Part shown: one piece after another, positions 1-9,331 of the stretch | How positions within the stretch are numbered: position 1 is the first letter of the stretch | Layout: each line of letters opens with the position of its first letter | Origin: Phyllobacteriaceae bacterium | GTDB taxonomy: Bacteria > Pseudomonadota > Alphaproteobacteria > Rhizobiales > Rhizobiaceae | Length of the DNA: 64,000 nucleotides | NCBI GenBank assembly: GCA_002708825.1 | Contig: PAPF01000035.1 | Span: 80,292 to 144,291, forward strand | Direction: 5' to 3' | Notes under the pieces: generated by a model | Told to the model about the DNA's origin: nothing | Seen by the model: only the letters and a program-made list of their open reading frames with translations | Databases searched by the model: none | Made by a program: the position numbers and the translations under genes

Positions 1-363
1 GTCCTCCGCCGAACGGGCCGCCGCGCCGTTGATCCGGATGCGCCGGCCCGCTTCACCCGGCGAAAGCCCGGCCGTGCCGGTACCGATCTCGGTCTCGCCG
101 TCCGGCCCGTTGACCACGGCATGGATGGCGAAACCCGCCGCAGTGTCGCGCGCCACCGTCTCGTAGGGTGCGCGGCGCATGCCGCGTCCGGGCGATAGCA
201 GTGACACGGCTTCCAGCAGGTTGGTCTTGCCGGCGCCGTTCTCGCCGGTCAGCACGACATGGGTGTCGCCCAGTTCCAGCGACAGGCTCGCATAGTTCCG
301 GAAATCGGACAGCCGGATACGCGAAAGCCAGACGCGCGGCGGCAGTCCGCCCGTCTCCTCCAT
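1..363 (-). CDS. recF: DNA replication/repair protein RecF (N-terminal part)
   Basis: RecF is an SMC-like ATPase that helps load RecA at gaps, acting with RecO and RecR. The visible 121 residues form the N-terminal nucleotide-binding lobe. They carry the LSRIRLSDFRNY opening typical of RecF and a Walker A motif, GENGAGKTN, at about residues 40-48. The rest of the gene lies before the window start. The start codon is 17 bases downstream of the dnaN stop, so dnaA, dnaN and recF lie in a row on the minus strand. recR is also in this window, about 46 kb away. Confidence 0.95.
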   Translation of the reverse strand, partial: MEETGGLPPRVWLSRIRLSDFRNYASLSLELGDTHVVLTGENGAGKTNLLEAVSLLSPGRGMRRAPYETVARDTAAGFAIHAVVNGPDGETEIGTGTAGLSPGEAGRRIRINGAAARSAED

Positions 364-380
364 CGCCCTTGGGACCCCGC

Positions 381-1499
381 TCACACGCGCATGGGCATGA
401 GAACGTAGAGGGCGTCCGGATCGTCGGGATCGGAGATCAGCGTCGGCGAACCGGCATCGGCCAGCATGAAGCGGGCTTGCGCACCGCCGATCTGCGACGT
501 GACATCCAGCAGGTACTTGGCGTTGAAGCCGATTTCCAGCGCATCCGCCTCGTAGCCCGCAGCGATTTCCTCGGTCGCGGAACCGGAATCGGGATTGTTG
601 ACCGTCAGCACCACCTGTCCGTTGCCGATGGAGAGCTTCACCGCCCGTCCGCGTTCCGATGAGATGGTCGAGACGCGGTCGACCGCCTGGCCGAAGCTCT
701 GCCGGTCGATGAGCAACGTCTTGTCGTTACCGGTCGGAATGACGCGCTGGTAGTCGGGGAAGGTGCCGTCGATCAGCTTGGAGGTGAGGATCACCGAACC
801 GAGCGTGAAGCGGATCTTCGTGTCCGAAAGCTCCACCGTCGCCTTCATGTCCGGCGCGTCGACCAGTTTCTGCAACTCGCTGACGGTCTTGCGCGGGATG
901 ATGATGCCGGGCATGTCCTCCGAGCCGGCCGGCGCTTCCATCTCGGCACGTGCAAGGCGGTGCCCGTCGGTCGCCACCGCCCTGAGCTTCAGCTTGCCGC
1001 CGTCTTCCAGCGTGTGGAAGAAGATGCCGTTGAGGTAATAGCGTGTTTCCTCGGTGGATATGGCGAACTGCGTCTTCTCGATCAGCCCCTTGAGGTCTTC
1101 GCAATCCATGCGGAAGATGTGGCTGAAGGAACCGGCCGTCAGTTCCGGGAAATCGGCCTGCGGCAGGCATTGCAGGCGGAAGCTGGAGCGCCCGGAGATG
1201 ACGCTCATCGACCCGCCGTCCTCCTCCACCTTGAGCATGACTTCGGCCCCGTCGGGCAGCTTGCGCACGATGTCGTAGAGCAGGTGGGCGGGCACGGTGG
1301 TCGCGCCGGCCTGCTCGACCTGCGCCGCGGTGGCTTCCGTGATTTCCAGGTCGAGGTCGGTCGCCTTCATCTCCAGGCTCTGTCCCTCGGCCTTGAGCAG
1401 CACGTTGGACAGGATCGGGATCGTGTTGCGGCGCTCCACCACGCGATGCACGTGGTTCAGCGACTTCAGAAGGTTGGACCGTTCAAGCGTGACGCGCAT
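381..1499 (-). CDS. dnaN: DNA polymerase III subunit beta (sliding clamp)
   Basis: This encodes the ring-shaped beta clamp that tethers DNA polymerase III to its template. The product has 372 residues, the usual length, and starts MRVTLERSNLLKSLNHVHR, the standard alphaproteobacterial beta-clamp N-terminus. The end, ALYVLMPMRV, matches the conserved C-terminus (MPMRV/MPMRL). The frame stays open 39 codons further upstream, but that extension has no clamp similarity, so I use the ATG at 1499. It lies downstream of dnaA and upstream of recF. Confidence 0.97.
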   Translation of the reverse strand: MRVTLERSNLLKSLNHVHRVVERRNTIPILSNVLLKAEGQSLEMKATDLDLEITEATAAQVEQAGATTVPAHLLYDIVRKLPDGAEVMLKVEEDGGSMSVISGRSSFRLQCLPQADFPELTAGSFSHIFRMDCEDLKGLIEKTQFAISTEETRYYLNGIFFHTLEDGGKLKLRAVATDGHRLARAEMEAPAGSEDMPGIIIPRKTVSELQKLVDAPDMKATVELSDTKIRFTLGSVILTSKLIDGTFPDYQRVIPTGNDKTLLIDRQSFGQAVDRVSTISSERGRAVKLSIGNGQVVLTVNNPDSGSATEEIAAGYEADALEIGFNAKYLLDVTSQIGGAQARFMLADAGSPTLISDPDDPDALYVLMPMRV

Positions 1500-1837
1500 G
1501 GGAGAGACCCGGGAAGATTGACTGAAACAGGAACCGGTCCTGCCATATGGGCGGACCGCCCGGCCGGACGGCCGGAAGTAGCATGCAAAACAACAGGAAA
1601 ACCGCTCCGAAGGCAAGGGCGCAAAGCGTTGCGGATATGCCTATCCACGCCATTTCGGGAACGCCGGGACACTGGCGCGGCGCTGGCGGCCGGACATTGG
1701 GCGGGACGGGAGGCGCGGCTAGTGCCGCACCTCCCGCCTGGCTCGGCCGGTGGCCATGGTCCCTGCCGCCGGTCCGGTCCGCCGCCAGGATGGCGCGATC
1801 GCGGGCAGGGCCGGAATGTCCGGCCCCTCCCGAAAGG
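1500..1837 (-). other. dnaA-dnaN intergenic region with a hairpin
   Basis: This is about 340 bases without a convincing gene. The only clear structure is a perfect hairpin just after the dnaA stop: an 8-bp stem (GGGCCGGA with TCCGGCCC) and a 3-base loop at 1808-1826. There is no T-tract on either strand, so it may be a 3'-end stabiliser or weak attenuator rather than an intrinsic terminator. A dnaN promoter probably lies here, but I cannot point to one. Confidence 0.5.
1808..1826 (-). terminator. Hairpin after dnaA, without T-tract
   Basis: A perfect 8-bp stem with a 3-base loop begins 12 bases beyond the dnaA stop codon. It lacks the T-run of an intrinsic terminator. It could limit read-through from dnaA into dnaN or protect the dnaA mRNA 3' end. 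Confidence 0.4.
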
Positions 1838-3307
1838 TCAGGCCTGTTCGTTGATCAGGCGCTTGAGCAGTTCGATTTCCTGGGCCAGCGTCTGGTCGCC
1901 GGTGGTCAGGTCCTCGATCTTGCGCACGGCATGCAGGACGGTCGTATGGTCGCGGCCGCCGAAGCGCCGGCCGATCTCGGGCAGCGAACGCGGCGTCATC
2001 ACCTTGGACAGGTACATCGCCACCTGCCGCGGCTTGACGATCGTCCGGGTGCGCCGGTTCGACAGCAGTTCCGACTTCGACACGTTGTAGTGGCGCGCCA
2101 CGATGCGCTGGATATCCTCGATACGCACGCGCTTCGGCTCGCCGGAGCGGTAGATGTGCGCCAGCAGGTCTTCCACCCGGTCCACCGTCAGTTGCGGCTC
2201 GAACGACCGCCGGAAAAGGAGCTGGTTGAAGGCGCCTTCCAGTTCGCGGCCCGAGCCGCTCACCGTGCGGGCGACATGGTCCAGGATGTCCTCGCCGATC
2301 TCCAGGCTGGCGTCCTCGGCCTTCGCCTCGGCAAGCTTGTTGCGCAGCATGTTGAGGCGCATGTCGTAGTCCGGCTGGCCCATTTCCAGCGCCACGCCGC
2401 CGAGCAGCCGGGAGCGCACGCGCGGCTCCAGCGATTCCAGTTCTCCGGCCGGACGGTCCGCCGCCACCACCACCTGCTTGGCGCTGTCGAGCAGCATGTT
2501 GATCAGGTGGCAGAACTCGTTCTGGATCGTCTTGCCCTGCAGGAACTGCATGTCGTCGATGATCAGCAGGTCGATGTCGCGCAACTGGTCCTTCAGCGTC
2601 AGCGCGGAATTGTCGCGGATGGCCGTGGCGAAGCGCCACATGAAGTACTCGGCCGTCAGGTAGACCACGCGTGTCTGCGATTGCCGCTTGAGCGCCCCGG
2701 CCGCGATGGCCTGCAACAGGTGCGTCTTGCCAAGGCCAACCGAGGCATGGATGAAGAGCGGGTTGAACCGCACCGACGGCGATCCGGATTCCGCGACGGT
2801 CCGCGCCGCTGCCAGCGCCATCCGGTTTGTCGAGCCTGCGACGAACGTGTCGAAGGTATAGCGCGGATCGAGCGGCGAGCCGAGGACGCTGTTGCGCCCG
2901 CCATCCTCGTGCCGTGGCCGTGCCGGGGCGCGCTGTGCTGCCGCCGGAAACTGGGCAATCGTCGCCGTGGACTGGAGCCCGGCCTTTACCGCCTGGCGAA
3001 CGGCCGGCTCGGCGGGCGTCTCCTGCTCCTGCTTGCGGCTGCGCGTTGCCGAGCGGACAATGAGGTCCACCCGAAGGATTTCGGCGCTTTCCGCCTGCCA
3101 GAGTTGTGTCAGGAGATCGTTGTAGTGTCCGGAAATCCATGACCGCAGGAAGGCGGTCGGAACCGAAAGGCGGACCACGGAGCGTGAAGCCTCGACCAGT
3201 TTCATCCGTCCGAACCAGCTTTGGTAAACCTCGTTGCCGAGTTTCGCCTTCAGTTGGGCCCGCACGCGGTCGAACGACGCTTCCGCGTTCATTCCTTTCT
3301 TCGTCAT
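1838..3307 (-). CDS. dnaA: Chromosomal replication initiator protein DnaA
   Basis: DnaA is the AAA+ initiator that binds DnaA boxes and opens the origin. The 489-residue product has domain I ([11 protein letters not shown]), a short variable linker, an AAA+ domain with Walker A SVGLGKTH (Lys near residue 194) and Walker B LLIIDD, and a C-terminal DNA-binding domain with the signature [17 protein letters not shown] chose the ATG at 3307 because GAGGAA lies about 8 bases upstream. An in-frame start at 3379 would add 24 residues without homology, and one at 3292 would remove five. The gene is preceded by a long non-coding region and followed by dnaN. Confidence 0.96.
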   Translation of the reverse strand: MTKKGMNAEASFDRVRAQLKAKLGNEVYQSWFGRMKLVEASRSVVRLSVPTAFLRSWISGHYNDLLTQLWQAESAEILRVDLIVRSATRSRKQEQETPAEPAVRQAVKAGLQSTATIAQFPAAAQRAPARPRHEDGGRNSVLGSPLDPRYTFDTFVAGSTNRMALAAARTVAESGSPSVRFNPLFIHASVGLGKTHLLQAIAAGALKRQSQTRVVYLTAEYFMWRFATAIRDNSALTLKDQLRDIDLLIIDDMQFLQGKTIQNEFCHLINMLLDSAKQVVVAADRPAGELESLEPRVRSRLLGGVALEMGQPDYDMRLNMLRNKLAEAKAEDASLEIGEDILDHVARTVSGSGRELEGAFNQLLFRRSFEPQLTVDRVEDLLAHIYRSGEPKRVRIEDIQRIVARHYNVSKSELLSNRRTRTIVKPRQVAMYLSKVMTPRSLPEIGRRFGGRDHTTVLHAVRKIEDLTTGDQTLAQEIELLKRLINEQA

Positions 3308-3778
3308 TTCCTGGTTCCTCGTATCCGAGCAGACGCTGTCGTTCCGCCCGGCCATTGCAGTCTGCATCGCGCCCTGCATCTGTCCTCGTTCCTTTTGTCC
3401 CGCTCCGGAGCGCCGCCGCTACGCCCGCAACCCCGAAGACCCCTGGTACGGGAAGGCCCAAGAAAAGGCCGCCCCCCTCTCGCAGGCAAGACTTCCCTGT
3501 CTTGCGAAACGCATTGGCTTCGCAAACCGGTCGGCCTTGCCCATGTCCTGATACCCCCTTGCCTGCAGGTCGCCCCACCCGACCGGCAGAGCCGGCTACT
3601 GGCAAAAAGGCCGGATCGCTGTGACGGCATGACGCCGCACCCGACCCTGCTGCCGGTTGCGAACAACCGGTCGAGAGAGCAAAATCCACCGCGCCCGGAC
3701 TGATCATCCGGGATGGAATTGTTGCCTTTGTTGCGGTGTTTCAGGCCCCCCGGGGCCCGTCCCTCTCGATGTCTGGAG

Positions 3779-3806
3779 ATTACAAAAAACACTGTGGAAA
3801 GGGCAA
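3779..3806 (-). promoter_or_regulatory. dnaA: Putative sigma70-type dnaA promoter with a DnaA-like box in the spacer
   Basis: On the minus strand, TTGCCC and TGTAAT (five of six bases match TATAAT) are separated by 16 bases. The spacer overlaps CTTTCCACA at 3793-3801, which matches the DnaA box TTATCCACA at seven of nine positions. If real, transcription would start about 465 bases before the dnaA ATG and could be autoregulated by DnaA. This is inference from motif inspection only. Confidence 0.35.
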
Positions 3807-4008
3807 GCCATGCACTTACCAATTTTTAACGAATCTGGGTCGCAAGACCTCTTGACTCCGGGGCCGTGTTTCACCCCTGCCTGATAAATCGTTTGGATTC
3901 ATATCTTTTCGCCAGGCGAACGAACCGGGCAGGTGGCAAAGAAATTTTTTCAAAGATTTTGCTTGACTCCCGGCATCGGTGACTTGTCCTGCCCCGATGG
4001 GGATGACT

Positions 4009-4017
4009 TGTGGATAA
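4009..4017 (-). promoter_or_regulatory. DnaA box (perfect TTATCCACA)
   Basis: TGTGGATAA on the plus strand is the exact reverse complement of the consensus DnaA box. It lies between the rpsT terminator and dnaA, next to AT-rich DNA. Only one perfect box was found here, fewer than an origin usually has. Confidence 0.65.
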
Positions 4018-4162
4018 CCTCTCACAAGTATATGAAAACAAACAATAATTAGCGCAGTGGAAAAAATCGACCTGAATTCATGATGGCCCTGTAGGACGGC
4101 CGTGGCCGTCCTGTGCCGGCAAAAGGAAAACAAAGTTAACGACTTGCCGCAGTTGCAACAGG

Positions 4163-4196
4163 AAAAAGGCCCGCGGCGCAACACCGCGGACCTTTC
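4163..4196 (-). terminator. Intrinsic terminator of rpsT
   Basis: On the minus strand, GGTCCGCGG pairs with CCGCGGGCC around a 7-base loop (one G-T pair), followed directly by a TTTTT run. It begins about 35 bases past the rpsT stop codon. Confidence 0.85.
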
Positions 4197-4226
4197 CGGA
4201 ATGCTGTCGGAAGGAAAGCCGGCTGG

Positions 4227-4490
4227 TCAGCCGAGGGCCTTCACCCGGGACACCAGCCGCGAAACCTTGCGGGAGGCCGTGTTCTTGTGCATCACGCCCT
4301 TCGAGGCCGCGCGCATGAGTTCCGGCTGCACCGCCTGCAGCGCTGTGCGGGCCTCATCCTTGTTTCCGGAAGCGATGGCTTCCTCGACCTTGCGGATGAA
4401 GGTGCGGACGCGCGAACGGCGCGTCTTGTTCACTGCGGTGCGCGCGGCGATCTTGCGCGTAGCCTTCTTGGCCGAAGGTGTGTTGGCCAT
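4227..4490 (-). CDS. rpsT: 30S ribosomal protein S20
   Basis: S20 is a small basic helical protein that binds 16S rRNA. The 87-residue product starts [19 protein letters not shown] and is rich in Lys and Arg, as expected. AGAGGC a few bases upstream supports the ATG at 4490. It sits between echA and dnaA, the usual place in Hyphomicrobiales, and ends with its own terminator, so it is probably its own transcript. Confidence 0.97.
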   Translation of the reverse strand: MANTPSAKKATRKIAARTAVNKTRRSRVRTFIRKVEEAIASGNKDEARTALQAVQPELMRAASKGVMHKNTASRKVSRLVSRVKALG

Positions 4491-4657
4491 GGTGCCTCTC
4501 TTTTCTTCTCAGCTTGTGGCGTCCGGCCTTCCGGCCGAAGGGACGCGAAAACATGTCGGGCGGCCAGAAGGCCGCCGCGGTTGTCGGGGCTTATAGTGCA
4601 GCTTTTCGCCCCAGTCAACGCTTTCCCGCACGCCTTTGCAGAGCCCTTCCGGTCGCC

Positions 4658-5431
4658 TCAACGATGCTTGAAATTGGGTTTGCGCTTCTCGGTGAAGGCG
4701 GCCATCCCCTCCTTCTGGTCCTCGAAGGCGAAGGTGGAGTGAAACAGCCGCCGCTCGAAGCGCAGGCCCTCGGCAAGTGTCGTCTCCAGGGCGCGGTCCA
4801 CCGCCTCCTTGGCCATCATGACCGCCGGCAGGGAATAGGAGGCGATCTTCTCCGCTGCGTCCATCGCCGTCTCCATGAGGTCGGCCAGCGGCACGACCCG
4901 CGAGGCGAGCCCCGACCGTTCCGCCTCCTCGGCGTCCATCATCCGGCCGGTCAGGCACATGTCCATGGCCTTGGACTTGCCCACCAGGCGCGTCAGGCGC
5001 TGCGATCCCCCCATGCCGGGAATGACGGCGAGCGTGATTTCCGGCTGGCCGAAGCGCGCATTGTCGGCGGCGATGATGAAGTCGCACATCATGGCCAGTT
5101 CGCATCCCCCACCGAGCGCGTAGCCGGCCACCGCGGCGATGATCGGCTTGCGGGTGCGCGTTGCAGCGTCCCATCCGGCAAAAAGGTCCTTCGAATAGGT
5201 GTCCTGGTAGGTCAGCGGCTGCATCTGCTTGATGTCGGCGCCCGCCGCGAAGGCCTTCTCGGAGCCGGTGATGACGATACAGCCGATCTTGTCATCGCCG
5301 TCGAAGCGCGCAAGCGCCTCGCAGACCTCCTCCATGACGGTCAGGTTGAGCGCGTTGAGCGCCTTCGGCCGGTTGAGCGTGATGATGCCGACGCGTCCGC
5401 GCGTGTCGGTCAGGATGGTTTCGTATGCCAT
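4658..5431 (-). CDS. Enoyl-CoA hydratase
   Basis: This crotonase-fold enzyme hydrates trans-2-enoyl-CoA to 3-hydroxyacyl-CoA in fatty acid beta-oxidation. The 257-residue product has the oxyanion-hole segment AAGAD (residues 63-67), [15 protein letters not shown] containing catalytic Glu111, and FGQPEI containing the second catalytic Glu131. Both acids match the two-glutamate pattern of true mitochondrial-type hydratases, so hydratase is more likely than an isomerase. It lies between mutM and rpsT, an arrangement common in rhizobia. Confidence 0.93.
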   Translation of the reverse strand: MAYETILTDTRGRVGIITLNRPKALNALNLTVMEEVCEALARFDGDDKIGCIVITGSEKAFAAGADIKQMQPLTYQDTYSKDLFAGWDAATRTRKPIIAAVAGYALGGGCELAMMCDFIIAADNARFGQPEITLAVIPGMGGSQRLTRLVGKSKAMDMCLTGRMMDAEEAERSGLASRVVPLADLMETAMDAAEKIASYSLPAVMMAKEAVDRALETTLAEGLRFERRLFHSTFAFEDQKEGMAAFTEKRKPNFKHR

Positions 5432-5470
5432 GGTTCTCCCCTTGCTGGGCCCGGTTTGCGATCAACCTAA

Positions 5471-6364
5471 TCAGCGTTGGCAAGCCGGGCAATGGAATGT
5501 CGACCGTCCGGACTGGACGAAACGCTGCACGGCGTGGCGGCAGCCGGGCGCCGGGCATGGTTCGCCCTCCCGGTCATAGACCGCGAAGGCATGCTGGAAA
5601 TAGCCGAGCGTCCCGTCGGCCTGGACGTGGTCGCGCAGCGACGAACCGCCCGCCGTGATGGCTTCGGCGATGACCGCTCGGATAGCCTGCGCAAGCCGTT
5701 CCGCCCGCACGCCCGGCCCGCCGTCCCGCCTGGCCAGCGTTCCGGCGCTGCGCAGCGGCGAAAGCCGGGCCCGCCAGAGCGCCTCGCAGACATAGATGTT
5801 GCCCAGTCCCGCGACCAGGCGCTGGTCCAGCAGCGCCGCTTTCAGCGGCGTCCGCCTGTCGCGGAACAGACGCGCAAGCGCCGCGCCATCGAGCGCGTTG
5901 CCTGTCGGCTCCAGTCCCAGTCCGCTCAGCGCCGCATGTTCCGCCAGCCCGTCTTCCCGTGCCAAGAGCATGAAACCGAACCGGCGCGGATCGTTGTAGA
6001 TGACGCGGACGGCCGCGCCGCCGGCGGTGGCAAGATGAAGCACCACGTGATCGTGCGCGCTGTCCTTGGAGCGCGCGTGGTGGAATGCGCCGGGCAGGCC
6101 CGGCTCGGCGCCGTCCTCGATCCGGTAGGAGCCGGACATCCCGAGATGGCAGATGACGACCGTGCCGTCGTCGAGATGGACGAGCAGGTATTTCGCGCGC
6201 CGCCCGAGCGCCGTGATCCGCCGGCCTTCAAGCCGGTGGGCGAAGCGATCGGGAAAGGGAAAGCGCAGGTCCGGCCGGCGGATGTCCGCCCTTTCGATCC
6301 GGGCACCCTCCATCACCGGCGCCAGGCCGCGGCGCACCGTTTCCACCTCGGGCAGCTCAGGCAT
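5471..6364 (-). CDS. mutM: Formamidopyrimidine-DNA glycosylase (Fpg/MutM)
   Basis: Fpg removes 8-oxoguanine and formamidopyrimidines and cleaves the abasic site. The 297-residue product begins MPELPEVET, so after Met removal Pro1 is the Schiff-base nucleophile and Glu2 the acid. It ends in the zinc-finger pattern CPAPGC...CPACQR with the conserved terminal Gln-Arg. Its start overlaps the last 8 bases of deoB (ATGCCTGA), which suggests translational coupling. Confidence 0.96.
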   Translation of the reverse strand: MPELPEVETVRRGLAPVMEGARIERADIRRPDLRFPFPDRFAHRLEGRRITALGRRAKYLLVHLDDGTVVICHLGMSGSYRIEDGAEPGLPGAFHHARSKDSAHDHVVLHLATAGGAAVRVIYNDPRRFGFMLLAREDGLAEHAALSGLGLEPTGNALDGAALARLFRDRRTPLKAALLDQRLVAGLGNIYVCEALWRARLSPLRSAGTLARRDGGPGVRAERLAQAIRAVIAEAITAGGSSLRDHVQADGTLGYFQHAFAVYDREGEPCPAPGCRHAVQRFVQSGRSTFHCPACQR

Positions 6365-7595
6365 CGGCGCGGATCAGGTCGAGGAAGGACGTGCCGTGGC
6401 GGCCCGGTGCGATGCCCAGATGCGCTGCGACCGTCTCGCCGATATCGGCGAATGTCGGGCGCAGGCCCGCGGAGACCGGCTTCAGGCCGGGACCTGTCCC
6501 GATCACGGGAACGCGCTCGCGCGTATGGTCGGTCCCGCGCCAGGTCGGGTCGTTGCCGTGGTCGGCCGTCAGCATCAGCATGTCCCCGGGCCTGAGCCGG
6601 GCAAGCGCTTCGGGCAGGCGCCGGTCGAAGGCTTCCAGCGCGCCGGCATAGCCCGGCACGTCGCGGCGGTGTCCGAACTCGGAATCGAAATCGACGAAAT
6701 TGGCGAAGACGAGATCGCCGTCGCCGGCCTCTTCCATGGCGCCGAGCGCCGCGTCGAACATCGCCATGTTGCCCGATGCCTTGCGCAGGTCGCCGATGCC
6801 GCGATGGGCGAAGATGTCGCCGATCTTGCCGACCGCGAAGACCTTTCGGCCGGCCTCCGTCAGCCGGTCGAGCAGGGTGGGCTCGTGCGGCGGCACGGCA
6901 TAGTCGCGCCGCCTGGCCGAATTGCGCACGAACGCACCGGGCGCTTCGCCGGTGAACGGGCGGGCGATGACGCGCCCGACCTTCCAGGCGTCGGCGTGAA
7001 CACGCATGATCGCGCACAGCCGGTAGAGGTTCTCCAGCCCGAAATGCGTTTCGTGGGCCGCGATCTGGATGACGGAATCGGCGGATGTGTAGATGATCGG
7101 CTTGCCGGTGGCGATGTGCTCCAGGCCGTAGTCGTCGATCACCGCCGTGCCGGAATAATGACGGTTGCACAGCCATCCCGGAAGTCCGGCCTCGCCGACG
7201 GCGGCCTGCAGCAGTTCTTCCGGCATGGAGGGATCCGTGTCCGGGAAATAGCCCCAGTCGAATGTCACCGGCAGGCCGGCCATCTCCCAGTGGCCGGAAG
7301 GTGTGTCCTTGCCGCTCGAGATTTCCTGCGCCGCGGCATGAAAGCCGTGGACCGGCCCCTCCAGACCGGGCGGCACGCGCCCGGTCGCGATGGCCGCGGC
7401 CTGTCCCAGGCCAAGCGCCGTCATGTGCGGCAGGCGAAGCGGGCCGGAGCGAAGGCCGGCGCGGTCTCCCGCGCCACGCGCGCAGCTTTCCGCGATATGT
7501 CCGATGGTGTCGGCGCCTGTGTCCACGAAACGCTGCGCATCCGCCGCGCCGCCGATGCCGGCGGAATCGAGGACGAACAGGAAAGCACGCGCCAT
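6357..7595 (-). CDS. deoB: Phosphopentomutase
   Basis: DeoB interconverts (deoxy)ribose 1-phosphate and 5-phosphate in nucleoside salvage. The 412-residue product belongs to the alkaline phosphatase superfamily. It has the metal-binding start [16 protein letters not shown], the segment [17 protein letters not shown] and the C-terminal motif [19 protein letters not shown]. The ATG at 7595 fits the family; the reading frame continues upstream without homology. No other deo genes are nearby, and the pairing with mutM seems purely organisational. Confidence 0.94.
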   Translation of the reverse strand: MARAFLFVLDSAGIGGAADAQRFVDTGADTIGHIAESCARGAGDRAGLRSGPLRLPHMTALGLGQAAAIATGRVPPGLEGPVHGFHAAAQEISSGKDTPSGHWEMAGLPVTFDWGYFPDTDPSMPEELLQAAVGEAGLPGWLCNRHYSGTAVIDDYGLEHIATGKPIIYTSADSVIQIAAHETHFGLENLYRLCAIMRVHADAWKVGRVIARPFTGEAPGAFVRNSARRRDYAVPPHEPTLLDRLTEAGRKVFAVGKIGDIFAHRGIGDLRKASGNMAMFDAALGAMEEAGDGDLVFANFVDFDSEFGHRRDVPGYAGALEAFDRRLPEALARLRPGDMLMLTADHGNDPTWRGTDHTRERVPVIGTGPGLKPVSAGLRPTFADIGETVAAHLGIAPGRHGTSFLDLIRADA

Positions 7596-7729
7596 GGTTT
7601 CGTTCCGTTTTCTTGCAGGTTGCCGGACCCAGAGATAAGCGCGCACCGGGCCGTTGGCAATTCGGAAACCATATCGGTGCACGCTCGTTGCGCCAATGCC
7701 CGCCCGCCCGCGAACTGCCGGAGAACGCC

Positions 7730-8629
7730 GTGACGCGTCTTGCTGCCACCTGTCTTGCCGGTTCGGTCCTCGTGGCGTCCTTGCCGGCCGCCGCGGCGGG
7801 TGCGGATTGGCGCGAGGAGACCGGCACGTTTCGCATCGGGATCGTGGCGCAGGGCGGCACGCCCAACCCTGCCGGCGCATCCCTGGTCCGGGCTGCCTAC
7901 GCTGATGCCCTTGGCCTGCCGGTCGAGATTGTCGTGACGCGCGATTATGCCGCGCTGATCGACGCGCAGGCTGCCGGGCGGATCGACTACGGGATTTATT
8001 CGGCCATGGCCTACGTGGCGGCACGGCGCTATTGCGCCTGCGTCGAGGCGATTGCCGCGCCGGTTTCCGTGACGGGCGCGACGGGATCGCGGGCCGTGGT
8101 GATCCGCCGCGGCACCGCTGACGGTGACGAAGGGTCCTATACCTTGGCCCATGCACCGGGCGGCGTTCCCGGTGTTTGGGCAGGCCTGGCCTCAGGCATG
8201 CATCCGGACGATGCCCGCCCGGTTGGTTTTTCCACCGGCGAGGAAGCCTTGCAGGCCTTCGTCGACGGCAGGGCCGATGCGCTCGCGGGACATGTGCTGA
8301 CCGGGCCGGACGGTGACATTGCCGGTAGCGGATCGATGGCCCTGCTGGACGCGCGCGGCCTTTCGCCGTCCGGCCTCACGATTGCCTGGCGAGGCCCGGC
8401 CGTGGCCTTCGGGCCGCACGCCGTCAGCACTGCGCTCGACACCGAAGCGAAAACGGTCCTGCGCGGATTTCTTTCGGGTCTCGCGCAAGCCAGGCCGGAC
8501 GTTGTCGAGGCATTGTCGCCGCGCTTTCAGGGCGGCTTTCACCTTGTCGCGGATACAGGCTACGAGGGCGCGGCAGCCATGCTGGACCGGATCCTGGAAC
8601 AGGAAAAGGCAAGGCCCGCCGGAAAATGA
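7730..8629 (+). CDS. PhnD-like phosphate/phosphonate-type periplasmic binding protein
   Basis: This is an orphan substrate-binding protein of the PhnD family. The 299-residue product has a signal peptide ([21 protein letters not shown]), then [10 protein letters not shown] and the [15 protein letters not shown] segment typical of the family. The start is GTG at 7730 with GGAG about 8 bases upstream; no ATG start fits. No permease or ATPase is adjacent, so the ligand is unknown and it may be a sensor or a scavenging protein. It lies next to the Tad pilus cluster but convergent with its first genes. Confidence 0.8.
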   Translation: MTRLAATCLAGSVLVASLPAAAAGADWREETGTFRIGIVAQGGTPNPAGASLVRAAYADALGLPVEIVVTRDYAALIDAQAAGRIDYGIYSAMAYVAARRYCACVEAIAAPVSVTGATGSRAVVIRRGTADGDEGSYTLAHAPGGVPGVWAGLASGMHPDDARPVGFSTGEEALQAFVDGRADALAGHVLTGPDGDIAGSGSMALLDARGLSPSGLTIAWRGPAVAFGPHAVSTALDTEAKTVLRGFLSGLAQARPDVVEALSPRFQGGFHLVADTGYEGAAAMLDRILEQEKARPAGK

Positions 8630-8640
8630 CCGGCGGGCCT
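8612..8640. terminator. Bidirectional hairpin spanning the PhnD-like gene's stop codon
   Basis: A perfect 11-bp stem (AGGCCCGCCGG with CCGGCGGGCCT) and a 7-base loop include the stop codon of the plus-strand gene. On the minus strand it follows the TadE-like operon and is trailed by GCCTTTTCC, giving it terminator character in that direction. There is no T-tract on the plus strand. Confidence 0.7.
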
Positions 8641-8669
8641 GACCATTCGCAATCCTGTTCCCGGTGAAT

Positions 8670-9293
8670 TCAGCAGTCGCCGCAACCGATCGTCGCGCTC
8701 ATGCGCGGCCGCAGGTGAAACGTTTCGCCCATGTCGATGGAATCGAAGGCGGAGGTCAGCCCCAGCCCCTCCTTCTCGGCGGAGGTCCACGCCATGACCG
8801 GCTTGTAGTTCAGCTTGGTTTCCACCCGCACCAGGAAGGTGTCCTTGAGGCGCAGCTTGGCCGGAACGAGTTGCGTCACATCGGTGTCCTTGGAAAGATG
8901 CTGCGACGTCGTCGTGCCGATGGCCTTCCGGGACCACGTGACCCGGCCCACGGGCGGGTCCTTGTCATCGAACTGGATGGCGGTGATGCGGATTTCCGGG
9001 TTCGAACGGTTATAGGGCTGGAGCGTGCCTTCCCCGATCCGCATCATGGCGTCGATGTCGGTCTTGGTGACGAACTGGTTCTGCGTCACCAGGTCGGCCA
9101 CGATCGAAGCGGTCCGCCCGACCTTCTTGCTGGATTCGATGGCAAGGCCGAGTTCCAGTGTGACGAAATACATCACGATCAGGATCGGCGCGATCATGGC
9201 GAACTCGACCGCGGCGATGCCCTTGCGGTCGCCCTGGAAACGGCGGACTCGCGCCAGCACCCCGGTTTTGGTCTTTCTTGCCCAGGACATCAT
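8670..9293 (-). CDS. TadE/TadG-like pilus assembly protein
   Basis: This 207-residue protein is a TadE-type pseudopilin of the Flp pilus machinery. Near residues 15-45 it has GDRKGIAAVEFAMIAPILIVMYF, broken here only for description: a GIAAVEF processing-like site followed by one hydrophobic helix. The remainder is likely periplasmic. The first ATG (9293) has AGGA about 10 bases upstream; a second ATG follows directly. It is downstream of another TadE-like gene and ends at the bidirectional hairpin. It lacks the large von Willebrand domain of full TadG. Confidence 0.8.
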   Translation of the reverse strand: MMSWARKTKTGVLARVRRFQGDRKGIAAVEFAMIAPILIVMYFVTLELGLAIESSKKVGRTASIVADLVTQNQFVTKTDIDAMMRIGEGTLQPYNRSNPEIRITAIQFDDKDPPVGRVTWSRKAIGTTTSQHLSKDTDVTQLVPAKLRLKDTFLVRVETKLNYKPVMAWTSAEKEGLGLTSAFDSIDMGETFHLRPRMSATIGCGDC

Positions 9294-9331
9294 GTCTTTT
9301 TTCCTTTGCTCCCCGGTTTTCCGTACAGGCA

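Larger units (their letters stand above)
3308..4162 (-). promoter_or_regulatory. dnaA: dnaA upstream/leader region
   Basis: About 850 bases between dnaA and the rpsT terminator show no convincing gene. Seen here are several perfect inverted repeats that would fold in a dnaA leader RNA: GCAAGAC/GTCTTGC at 3486-3505, TTGCGAA/TTCGCAA at 3502-3525 and CCGGTT/AACCGG at 3653-3670. There is also a promoter-like pair at 3779-3806, AT-rich stretches at about 3935-3965 and 4020-4075, and one perfect DnaA box at 4009-4017. In several alphaproteobacteria the mapped origin is near hemE rather than dnaA, so I do not call this oriC. Confidence 0.55.

Noticed and set aside
1547..3142. Plus-strand frame opposite dnaA
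   Set aside because: It is the complement of dnaA, without recognisable domains or a ribosome-binding site.
3920..4080. AT-rich DNA near dnaA as the chromosomal origin
   Set aside because: Only one perfect DnaA box is present and origins in this class are often near hemE; kept as a regulatory region, not oriC.
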